In this document: in pieces, positions 32,400 through 42,600 of the stretch | Position numbering within the stretch: position 1 is the stretch's first letter | Layout: each line of letters begins with the position of its first letter | DNA from: Marchantia polymorpha subsp. ruderalis | Taxonomy: Eukaryota; Streptophyta; Marchantiopsida; Marchantiales; Marchantiaceae | NCBI GenBank assembly: GCA_037833965.1 | Contig: AP031354.1 | Location: forward strand, 32,342,001-32,406,000 | Direction: 5' to 3' | DNA: 64,000 nucleotides | Position numbers and translations under genes: made by a program | Notes under the pieces: model-generated | Seen by the model: the letters and a program-made list of their open reading frames with translations, nothing else | Databases searched by the model: none | Told to the model about the DNA's origin: nothing

Positions 32400-33360
32400 C
32401 AGAGGGTGTTTGTTTGCTGGATCTTTTTGGAGGGATCAGCACGGGTTTGGCTGCAGTGTTGCAGTCAGGTATTCTTGTACGTAGATACTTGTACGTGGAG
32501 AAGGACGAGACTGCACGTCGGGTTTCTTCACGACATGTTACACAGTTGATGCAGCGTTTTCCTTTGTTGTTGCCGCGATCAGCTGTTCGAGGATACTAGA
32601 AGGCGTTGCCTGCAGACATTTCATTGCTGGGGGCGCTAGACCTCGATCGAGTTGGACATATTGATTTGGTGATTGCGGGATGGCCATGTCAGGGGCACAC
32701 ACGCGCTGGGCATGGAGCAGGGTTACATGACCCGAGATCTCGGATGTTTTGGGAGATGCTACGAGTGTTACGTCATCTCCAGGAGCAGCAGACACGTTCT
32801 CCCTCATACATTCTAGAGAACGTACCATTGTTGGGTGACACTCGGGCCCAGTTGATGGCGAGTGTCCATGAGGTCAGGGCATGGATTGGATCAGCAGTGT
32901 TGTTGGATGCTGCGAGGGTTGGTTCACGTGCTCATCGTGCACGTTTGTGGTGGACCAACCTTGTACCACGAGAGATATTGCGTCATGCGTATGATTCTGT
33001 GCATCGTGATCCTACCCTCACCGTTGACAGGATCTTGGATGTCTCTCGATACTCTCAGATGGTGAGAGTGGCGGATAGATCACCCATGGCATTGGTGAAC
33101 CACGTAGGTCAGCCTCGGATGGCTTTGCCTACGTTGGTCAGTTATCCGGCATCACATGCATATCGTGATGGGGGACCTGGACTACTTTGGGACAATGTCC
33201 TACATCAGTTGGTGGAGCCCAACGCTGATGAGAGAGAACGTGCGATGGGATTTCTTACTGGTGTGACCGCGGCTTCTTCAGTTTCAGAGGCATCGCGTCG
33301 TCAGGTTTTAGGTCAGGCTATGGACCTGAACTGCTTGACATGGATTGTGAGCTTGGGTTT
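32400..33360 (+). other. C5 cytosine DNA methyltransferase domain inside the gypsy element
   Basis: Visible motifs in the usual order: I, CLLDLFGGISTGLAAVLQSG (about 32,408-32,467, SAM binding); IV, VIAGWPCQGHTRAG (about 32,668-32,710, catalytic Cys in PCQ); VI, YILENVP (about 32,806-32,827); VIII, GSRAHRARLWWTN (about 32,921-32,960); X, VLGQAMDLNCLTWI near 33,305-33,350. A target-recognition-like region lies between VIII and X. The motif I surroundings (GISTGL...VEKDE) and DAARVGSRAHRARLWWTNL recall DNMT3 (DGIATGL; AAHRARYFWGNL). The order is canonical, not permuted as in plant DRM enzymes. Placement between protease and RT is unusual for any LTR element. The domain belongs to a fossil element, so present activity is unknown. 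Confidence 0.9.
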
Positions 33361-33799
33361 GGCCGAGCAACGCCGTTTGCGTACAGATTTGGTGGTTGTT
33401 ACACCACTTATTAGCTCATTGCCTACCGGGACGGTAGTGGCAATGGCTGGGGGCGACCTGCGAGATATTCGTCATCCTTGGAGTTCATGGGACGTGACGA
33501 GAGGACTGGCGAGAGTAGACGCCCATGCAGTTGGAGATGTTGGTCACGGGGAGGTTGCTACGAAGGAGGGTACAGAGAACCCTCCTTTGGAGGAGGTGTC
33601 ATAGCAACCAGTGACAGTATCGCCTCCCTCTTGTGGGTCCATGGAGGAGGAGTGGGAGCCATCGATTGGTTCTCAGATCACCGGAGGAGAGAGGCGACGG
33701 TTGATACAATTCCTACGTGACTATAGGAGTTGTTTTGCCTTCAGTATGAAGGAGTTGGGTACTTTGATTGGACCCGGCATACGGATAGAGTTGGCTAGT

Positions 33800-35080
33800 G
33801 ATACGCCAATCTTCCGTCGTCCCTATCGATATAGTGATATGGAAAGGGACTTGATTAAGAGTCGGACGTTGGAGTTATTGGAGGCTGGGTTAGTGGAGTT
33901 GTCGCATGGTGAGTATGCTTCAGCCACTGTTATGCCAGCGAAGAAGGATGTACATGGCAACTACACGGATAGGCGGATGTGTGGAGATTACCGTCCTATC
34001 AATCGGCAGACGAAGGCCGATAAGTATGCCATGCCTACACCTGAGGAGATCTTCGATGTGGTGGGACATGCGAAGATTTTTAGTACTTTGGATCTTCGGG
34101 CGGGATACCACCAGTTGCCGATTCGAGAGGAGGACAAGGCCAAGACAGCGTTTTGGGGTGTCAACTCTCACGGCAAGGATTGTTTGTATCAGTGGAGATT
34201 CTTACCCTTTGGGTTGAAGAATGCACCTGCCGAGTTCCAGAGAGTGATGGACAGGATTCTAGCGGGGCTAGATTTCGTCAGATGTTACATTGATGATATC
34301 TTGGTGTTTAGCGACACGGTGGAGCAACACCAGATACATTTGCAGATTGTGCTTGAGCGGTTGAGGGCTCATGGTCTGCGGTTACATCCTGGGAAGTGTA
34401 GGTTCTTCCAGGAGAAGGTGGAGTACTTGGGTCATGTGATCTACCCAGGTGGTTTGGGAGTTCAGCAGGCAAAGGTGGAGGCTATTGCATGCATTCCTCG
34501 TCCAGCGGATGTGAGTAGAGTTCGTGCATTCATGGGTTTGGCGAACTATTACCGGAGATATGTGAAGGGATTCAGTGCTATAGCGAAGCCTTTGAACCAG
34601 TTGCTGAAGTCGGATCAGGAGTGGCAATGGGGAGATGAGCAGGAGAGAGCTTTTGTTGAGCTCAAGGCCAGGTTGGTGGCCGCTCCCATCTTGAGGAGAC
34701 CTATCAGAGGTCGACCATACCAGTTGCACACTGATTGGAGTATGTTGGGACTTGGAGCGGTGTTGACGCAGTGTGATGATGAGGGCAAGGAGTTTGTGAT
34801 TGCGTACGCTAGTCGTTCGAACAATGCAGCAGAGTCGCGGTATAGTTCGTACGAGGGAGAGTGTTTGGCAGCGGTGTGGGCTGTGGCACACTTCAGGTGT
34901 TACTTGTTTGGTACGCAGTTTACCCTTGTTACCGATCATCAACCGCTCAAGTGGTTGATGGAGTCTGACAAGCTCACAGGGAAGCTTGCACGGTGGGCTC
35001 TCATCTTACAGGAGTACGACTTTCAGGTGGTGCATAGGCCTGGAGTTGCGAACCTGGATGCCGACGGTTTGAGTCGGAAC
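33800..35080 (+). other. Reverse transcriptase and RNase H domains of gypsy element
   Basis: RT motifs: FSTLDLRAGYHQLPI (about 34,078-34,122), KTAFWGV, FGLKNAPAEFQRVMD, and the active site CYIDDILVFS near 34,282-34,311. The tether region (RVRAFMGLANYYRRYVKGFS) follows. RNase H: HTDWSMLGLGAVLTQ, YSSYEGECLAAVWAV, VTDHQPLKWL, up to about 35,080. These place the element firmly in Ty3/gypsy. Confidence 0.93.
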
Positions 35081-35429
35081 CCATGCACTAGCCAGGAGGA
35101 TGACACTGGAGCTAGGTGGCATGGTGAGGTTGATGAGGAGATGGTGCCCGGTTGGCATGCATCGGCCTTCATGTGTTGGTTTTGTGGGGCCTCTAGCAGT
35201 GAGGACCACTTGACATCTTACTCTAGTCAGAGAGTAGATAGTCAGTCTTCGGATCCTGAGGTTGAGGATGGTGGTGTGGACCAGCGTGATGTTCACGATG
35301 ATGCGTTGGTGTTGGAGTTCCTACGGACCAGTATGGTGCCAGGCACAGTGGGTGCCAAGGAGCGAGATCGTGTTCTCCAGAGGGCGAAGAGATACCGATT
35401 GGAGGGAGCACATGTTCTCCGAGTGTGGG

Positions 35430-36250
35430 AGGACGGTAGGGTACGGGTAGTACCGCATCCAACTCAGAGAGCACGCATTGTGAGGCATGCTCATGAGGAG
35501 TTGGGACATTTTGGAGTGAAGCGTATGTACAGCTTACTCCTAGGTCAGTATTGGTGGCGTGGTATGCATACGCAGGTGCAGCAATTGGTATCACGTTGCA
35601 TGGTTTGTGATCGAGTGAGGGCATCGTTCAATGCCCCGACACCAGAGTTACATCCCTTACCTATCATGGGATTGGGTTACCGTTGGAGTTTGGACTTTGC
35701 TGGACCACTACCTTTGACTACACGACATCATCGGTATGTGTTGGTGATGGTGGAGCATTTCTCCAAGTGGATTGAGTTGGTGGCATTACCTGACAAGGCG
35801 AGTGAGGGAGTAGCATATGCTTTCCTTGACAGGGTGCTTAGTCACTTTGGTGCACCAGCTGAGGTGTTGACCGATCAGGGGACAGAGTTTCAGGGTGAGT
35901 TTCAGGTCTTGTGTGACAAGACGCTGATTGATCACCGGACTACTTCCCGAGATCATCCAGAGGCGGATGGTTTGGCTGAGCGGATGGTACAGACGGTGAA
36001 GAGAGCGTTGCGCAAGTATGGCCTACAGAAGGGGCATCTTGGGGACTGGGATATTCAGTTACCATGGTTGGCCATGGGATATCGATTCAGTCGTCAAGCA
36101 TCCTTGGCTTCGTTTTCACCATATTTTCTATTGTACGGTCGAGATCCAGACTTGCCTGCAGCGATTCGTCGTGAGTCTAGCGAGGTGGTGAACCTTGATG
36201 ATCCAGATATGTGGGTGAGAGTGTGTTCTCAACGTGCAGTGCTCTTTCGG
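35430..36250 (+). other. Integrase domain of gypsy element
   Basis: H2C2 zinc-binding region HAHEELGHFGVKRMYSLLL ... CMVCDR (about 35,485-35,612), then the DDE core: SLDFAGPLPL (about 35,690), LTDQGTEFQ (about 35,867) and a Glu in the RDHPEADGLAERM region (about 35,950). A GPY-like C-terminal segment (YVYLQQTAPTTL; VLPSGVLMLEGRDG) follows at 36.37-36.49 kb. Confidence 0.92.
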
Positions 36251-36582
36251 AGAGTTATGCCTGCAGCGTTTGAGAACCTTGCGATTGCTCAGCACCGAGA
36301 TACGTTGCGGTATGCAACTATTCGAGGAGGAGGTTATCGACCATCGATTCGTAGGTTCCGCATGGGAGACTACGTCTATCTACAGCAGACTGCACCGACT
36401 ACGTTGGATGTGACGGCAGGACGCACTATCTTGCGAGTGCGAGAGGTGTTACCTTCTGGAGTTCTCATGTTGGAGGGTCGTGACGGTGTCGTTTGGAAGG
36501 ATCATGTGCGCAACTGTGCGCCATGCCACCTCCCAAACGTGGATGGTACTATGGACCCAAGCTTGGCGATTGTACGTGCCGG

Positions 36583-36742
36583 CTTGAGGTGCATGTTATG
36601 TGGGTCAACTGATCAGGCGGCCCATATGTTGGTGTGTGATAGGTGTTCTAGAGGATGGCACATGTCGTGCTTGACTCCACCTATCGATGTTGTTCCTACT
36701 GGACGGTGGGTTTGTCCTCGATGTACTTCAGAGGGTAGATGA
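36583..36742 (+). other. PHD finger at the Pol C-terminus
   Basis: C4HC3 zinc-binding pattern: CMLC, then MLVCDRCSRGWHMSC, then GRWVCPRC, with the Trp two residues before the last Cys pair as in canonical PHD fingers. PHD fingers of this type commonly bind the histone H3 tail (methylated or unmethylated Lys4). In many plant gypsy elements a chromodomain occupies this position; a PHD finger there could steer integration to particular chromatin, which is inference. The second copy carries the same domain at about 50,739-50,890, so it is a family feature. Confidence 0.88.
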
Positions 36743-37015
36743 CTTGATCTTCACATGTTATGAATTGCATATAGGCGACTAACGATGGGGCGACATAGCA
36801 CCCGGCCTACTGGTTCGCGCACCCACGAAGGTGCATAGCATGTAGTTGTAGATAGGGCTACCTGGGAATCAGAGGGACCTGACCGCCAGCTAGGGGGGCG
36901 AGTTGTGATACCTTTGTGTGTGGACACTCTCGTTCCTTGTGTATGTATGTGTGAGTTGTGAGTAGAGCATGTCAGCGATGTATGATGTATGGCGATACTG
37001 AGTCGCACGACATAA

Positions 37016-39563
37016 TGAATATAATAGAACCTGTACAAATTGATATTTTTTAGGACCTGAGGTGTTTATTAGTTAATAGAGATTGTCACTTAAGCCAGAT
37101 CTACAACCACCGCGCATTAGCCATACGTTTTGACTGTTGCGGGTGATGTCATGAGATTGATTTGTGAGGAGCAGTCAAAAGGAGCTAAACAAACTAGAAG
37201 AGCAATCACGCACAAACTTGATTCCTAAGACCAACCACAACAACTGCAACACACACTTGAATCACAAGCCAGAACCAAACACACATACATCTGCATCATA
37301 AATATATGCTTACTTGAGATTTTTAATCTAAAGTATGACATATGCAATCATCTCTCAATGCAATGCATAGTGGATGATGAAGATGTTTTTTATGCAATTA
37401 GCATGCAAGATGGTTTGACACATTCATGATATGGATTGTAAATAGTCAACTGTGATATGCCATTAAAGAATCCAAGCTCGTGATCATAGTCTCACAATGT
37501 GCATTCATGTTGGTTACTAGATGGCTACCTTGAGTTAGAGGAACCTATCCGCTAGGTAGGGGACGATTGTTATACATTTGTGTTGGTGTACAGAAAAATG
37601 TGTATTGTGATGTTTGAGGAGATAGCAATGAATGTTGTGACGCAATATGTATGTGAACGACAGATGTCACGATTCATATAGTATTAAACTCAATGTAGTA
37701 TCACATCAAACAATAACAAATGATCGCGCCAGTTAGCGTCTTTTACACAAGTTGTGTTGATAACAGTAATAGGATATATATATGGCTCAAAGTTTAGAGT
37801 TTGAGTTAGATCTCCATTAGATTAAGTTAAGAAGCGGAGAGTAAATTGTGCAAGAACATAGAGTAATTAACTGGATTTAGCTCGACAGCAATCTCATTTT
37901 TTATGTGAAATCTATAATCTTCATGCCTTGGTGATATGTCTTAGATTCTACTGGAACCGCCGAAGTATCTAGATGTGTAAATGCATCCGCTAAATGAGAT
38001 TTTTTTTGTTTCAAGGGTACAAATACATTTTTATGAAGTTTAAATATGTCATTTTAAATATCTATCTAGCGTATTATCATCAAAAAGTTGTGTAGATCAC
38101 AAGATTGGTAAATTATCAAGAAAACCAAGCCAATTTGCAAAACTTCATATTGCTTGGTTTCAAAAATATTGGAAAAATAAAAATCTCATGTGAAAGAAAT
38201 GAGAATCTATCAACCAATCATTTTTAACTTGTGTATATTTTAGATTGAAAACATATTTTTTTGCATTTGAAAACAATATCAAGAAAACTCATTTATCAGT
38301 TTTTTGATGAAGGTGAAAATAATAGATCTAAGGCAAGGAAAAAAATTCAATGATATTCTAGAAAGATTATATGTATGTAAAATAGTTGTTACGTATTATA
38401 AATTCAAGCTTGATGTTGAATTCATACATTGCAAACAAAGATTTTTTTACATTGTTTGAATTATTTTCATATATAAAAATTTTTATAGAAATTTTATATT
38501 TATTTAGTTATTATTTTGTATATAAGTATTTCAATTTTGATTGATTTCATACATATGAATTGTAAAAATCATTGTAATGACAGAAATGAGAGATATTATG
38601 GAACTATCACAAAGTTTATTATTGTTTTTTGAAGTCTAAAGTGTTCACATGCTTCAAGAATCATGAACAAGCTTAGGAAAATATAAAATAATTGTTCAAA
38701 TGTCATTCAATTGTTGCACAATACTTTTACATGTATTTGAAGCAATAGATTCAAACAAAAAAGCCAAATTCTTTTTTAAATGATACAGCTACTTTTCCAT
38801 GATCCATCAAAGAAGCAAATGATTACATGTTTAATATAAAATTTGTATAACATAAGAGCAAAAAGCAACATACAAACATATAAATCTCATCAAAACTCTC
38901 AAAAATCAATCTAGATTCTTATTTTGTGCTTTTATACTCACATAGTTGGTCTATCATTTTAATACTTCATGTTTGTTTTACAATCCAGAGGTAAGTTGAT
39001 TACAAAAATACACTATTTTCAAAACAAATTTCTTGCTCTAAATTTATAACAAATTTATAACTATTTACAATAGTTATAAATACAAATTATATGCTTGTAT
39101 TTATAACTATTGTAGTTTCATATATTTTCTTTCTTGTTCTCCATCATTTTAATTCTTAATTTTGATTTGTCATTATATAATACATATACCATAAATGCAA
39201 ATCAGATGATAGATGAAGCAACATCAAATTATGTAAAAGATGATTATAAGAATAATAAATAGTTAGAGAACCTGCAATTTAGATATATCAATTCACCTGC
39301 TTAAAAAGAACATGTTAGTTTTTTTCTATCTAACAGATGCAGAAATTCAATGAGATAAATTGAAATAAAAAGATCGTCTAATTCTAATGTATGTGCTTCA
39401 AAAAATGAAATGAAAAATGATGAGTTATGGATTGTTAATAATCACCAATATTATTAGCTAACTTTGCTAGTTTTGATTTTTATTTATTTATCTAGTTTTG
39501 AAAAAATAAATAAATAAATTTTAATATATTATTGATTATGAAATTTGTGCAATTCATATCGTT
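37016..39563. other. AT-rich interval without genes
   Basis: Strongly AT-rich, with many A/T runs and no recognisable coding sequence. It includes the older gypsy-family end fragment at about 37515-37690, listed separately. Confidence 0.6.
37515..37690 (+). repeat. Older fragment of the gypsy-family 3' end
   Basis: The series GGCTACCTTGAGTTAGAGG, CTATCCGCTAGGTAGGGG, then TTGTTATACATTTGTG follows the same order as the 3' tail of the main element (GGGCTACCTGGGAATCAGAGG, CCGCCAGCTAGGGGGG, TTGTGATACCTTTGTG at 36,857-36,920). It is more diverged, hence older, and no coding part is attached. Confidence 0.65.
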
Positions 39564-39640
39564 ATCTTTGCGCTTGAGGCAATGACGCAGTTAGTGAGGT
39601 GAAACCGAGACGCGTCAATTGCTGGTTGAAAACTATTTCC
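39564..39640 (+). pseudogene. U4 spliceosomal snRNA 5' part (probable pseudogene)
   Basis: The stretch beginning ATCTTTGCGCTTGAGGCAAT and ending GGTTGAAAACTATTTCC matches plant U4 snRNA from its 5' end through the U6-pairing stem regions and 5' stem-loop (GCGTCAATTGCTGGTTGAAAA). After 39640 the 3' stem-loops and the Sm site (AATTTTTG) are not recognisable. Upstream I see neither the plant snRNA USE (TCCCACATCG-like) nor a TATA at the right spacing; the surroundings are plain AT-rich. This fits a truncated retro-pseudogene. Based on remembered plant U4 sequence. Confidence 0.7.
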
Positions 39641-42600
39641 ATTTCCATTACCAAACTATGAAAAATGACATTGTAGTATTGTTTTGTTCAAATGAAGTTT
39701 CCAAATTTTTCACAACCAAACTTTGGTGAGATGATAATTCCAAAATCAGAAGTTAGTTAAAATATCTAAAATTATTATTTATGTTTTTTTCATATATTTT
39801 TCAGTGTATTAAAAAAAACATGTGCAAATATCAATTCAAGATTTTAATATGCCAAGTACATCAAGTAGTTTCCATTATTCAACAACATGAAATATGTATT
39901 GAATGATGAATATGAAGAGTTAAGATTTACAAATGCTCCATGATTGTTAAAAGATAATGCTCACTCATTATGGAAGCATGTTGCAGATCTCAAGATGAAG
40001 CAAGATTATGGAAATGTAAACTTGAATCAAGATGAATCAAATACATTGATAGGAAAAAATTCTAATAAAAAAAATATGTGTGTTGAAAAATCAAATAAGA
40101 TTTGTATGCAAATATAATAATAACAACTTAGAGTGATAGCAAAGCACACAAATTATGATGAGTAAATAATGCATGACTTGAAAGTTCAACAACATGTTAG
40201 TTAGCAATAGAAAGAGACACACTAACAATAGTTGATATATTTGTCAACTGTTGTTATTGTATTTGAATTTGGGTTTGTTGATTGGCTTAATATTAATAGA
40301 AGGCTAGGAATTGTTGACAAATTCATGATGCAAAGATCATGAAAAATATTTTGATGAGTTATTTGAAGAAAAAACAATATCCAAATTGTCAAAGATATTT
40401 TCCAGTAATTGGATAAAAAATTATGATGACATTTTGTTTCACAAGCATTTTTGGTTGTGGAATTATTAATTATGCTAAAAATGATCGATACTTGATACTA
40501 ATCTGCTAATAATATTTTGAAAATAACTAAACTATCTTGTGAGTTTTAAAGAAAAAAAAGCTAACAATATTTGTATTTGAATGGTTGATGATGATTTCAA
40601 TGATGAAAGCTCTCAATAAGACTAAATTTAACACATACATTGCTCGTTTTGAAATTTGTGCCCTAAATCTTATGCGTAAATCTAAAACTCGATCAAACAA
40701 CATCTCAAGAGAAAGCTACTTGAGGCTTTTAGAAATCATGCACATAGAGGCCAAAGACGACAGGAAAGCTGGTGACAAAACACAAAGCTATGGGCCAAAG
40801 ACGACAGCAAAGTTTGTGACAAAAAACACAACGCTATGGATTCTTCTAGACTGTACATCAAAGGAAACTTGTGCAAGAAGACTGGGACTACTTGTGAAAC
40901 ATCGAATGTCATATGAAAGTTCTTCTGCTAACTTTATGCCATCATTCGAGCAACTTCTGTTCCTTGGGCGGATTAGTTTGAGATAATTATATTTTCAAAC
41001 ATATGCTCATCCAAATGAGGTGCGATGTCAATCATTAACCTCCTCCACATCATAACCCTCACTCCGCCTAAAAAACCCACAAAAAAAAAAAACGTAAAAA
41101 CCAACCTCCAAGCACATAACACTTTGATGAGCACAATCCTAAGTGAAATAAAATCAATATTGTACCGCCCTCACTTGTTTACAAATAAGAACCAAGCAGC
41201 AAAAGTTGAACGAGTGAAGGAAAGAATAAGCTTCTCAGACGGTACACCGAGCTGGGATTCAATCCAATCATCAGCCCGTATGCATTCCGTCAGGGTGGCT
41301 TAATGTTCTAGCTTCAAAAAACTAAATTGGCGACCATTCTATGAATTGACCCTCTCCGTAAACGCTGGAAAATTCTAAAAATCAACCCCAAGAGTTGACT
41401 TGAGCAATACAGCATCTATCTCACGTTGTTTGATGACAGACTTTATATCCAACACTATCCTAGTAGCTTTAGATGGTGTTGAATATCAACCTACTGCACC
41501 AATTTGAGAGATCCATCCTGCAACCGTGATAGGTTAGACACTTGATTAGTCTACGATCAGCACAAGGAAATAGATGCGTTACACTGAGCTTTTCCGTTAC
41601 AAACACAAGAAAGTCTCGTTTTGCAAAGAAAGCACGGACTACTTCCTTGTCTCTTGCCATGAACTTGACACAGCACATAACCCAAGGTGATCTGAATCAA
41701 AATGAATAAAGGAGAATAGGGGTTTTCTTTTTCCTTCTTATACCATCGAGTCGAATTACTTAAGAAACTAGAGATATAGGCTCTAGCGTCATTCAGTTAG
41801 TTTCTGCTGACTAAGTTAGTTGAAAATGAGGGTCCAAAATTTTCACAATTATTATATCAACTCAAAAAAAAACTGCTATTTCCGCTTCAAAGGAAAAAGG
41901 TGATGAAATTTGGACAGTATTTCTACGCTATTTCTTGGCTAAACAAAAATGATCATTTTTTGTGAAATACAGTAGATTTCTATTGGGTAGCACAAAACTG
42001 AATCAGCTCACTCTCCTCATATGAGCAATGCAGAAAAATAGAGCCTTTTATCCTAATCCCAAGTTGAAATTTCATAACCTTGATGAAGAATCAAAATCAA
42101 AATTATCAGATTTTCTTAAACCTTGAATTTTTTGACGCTTTAAATTCTCAAGATTTAGACACTCGTTTAGTCCGTTGGCAAAATTTTAGCTAGTTGAATT
42201 GTAATAAAACGATTGCATATTTTATTTTAACTTTGACTCGAAAAAATAGAGGAGAAATAGATAAAATTCCTCATTTGAATTGAAAATATGGAAAAAAAAC
42301 TGCTGCATTTTGCATCATAGCTTTAGATGCTCTAGATTATTGTAAGTTGAATTCATTACAAATTTGAACTCATGATTAGACATAGTCAAAGTAAAATAAC
42401 GATTATTGGATATATCATAAATGACATGACTGTTTTGACATTGTTCAAGTAACTTAACAAATGAGCTTCATTATTTTTTTCATTTCATGGTACTTAGAGA
42501 AACTTGAACAAATATTATTCAAATTTCATCAAAATGACTCACAAATTTTTCATCACAGATTTATTATTATGATCAAAACTGGTGTATCAAATTCTCTGAA

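Larger units (their letters stand above)
29050..37015 (+). mobile_element. Ty3/gypsy-type LTR retrotransposon with C5-methyltransferase and PHD finger
   Basis: Fossil element, nearly whole in its coding part, with about five breaks. Order of parts: leader (similar to the second copy from about 29,060), gag with two CCHC-type knuckles, aspartic protease, C5 cytosine methyltransferase, reverse transcriptase, RNase H, integrase, PHD finger, then a 3' tail with purine tract CTAGGGGGG near 36,892 and a terminal segment from about 36904 (TGTGATACC) to 37015. The segment 36,750-37,015 recurs at 50,110-50,390 in the other copy. Complete matching LTRs could not be resolved: the 3' terminal segment is about 110 bp, and the nearest LTR-like candidate upstream begins at 26137. 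PBS not identified. Two related copies in one 64-kb window suggest a multi-copy family; fairly low decay in the long pol frame suggests moderate to young age. Confidence 0.88.

Noticed and set aside
40585-40986. 133-codon plus-strand frame in AT-rich DNA
   Set aside because: Its length depends on a local tandem duplication and nothing in it resembles a known family.
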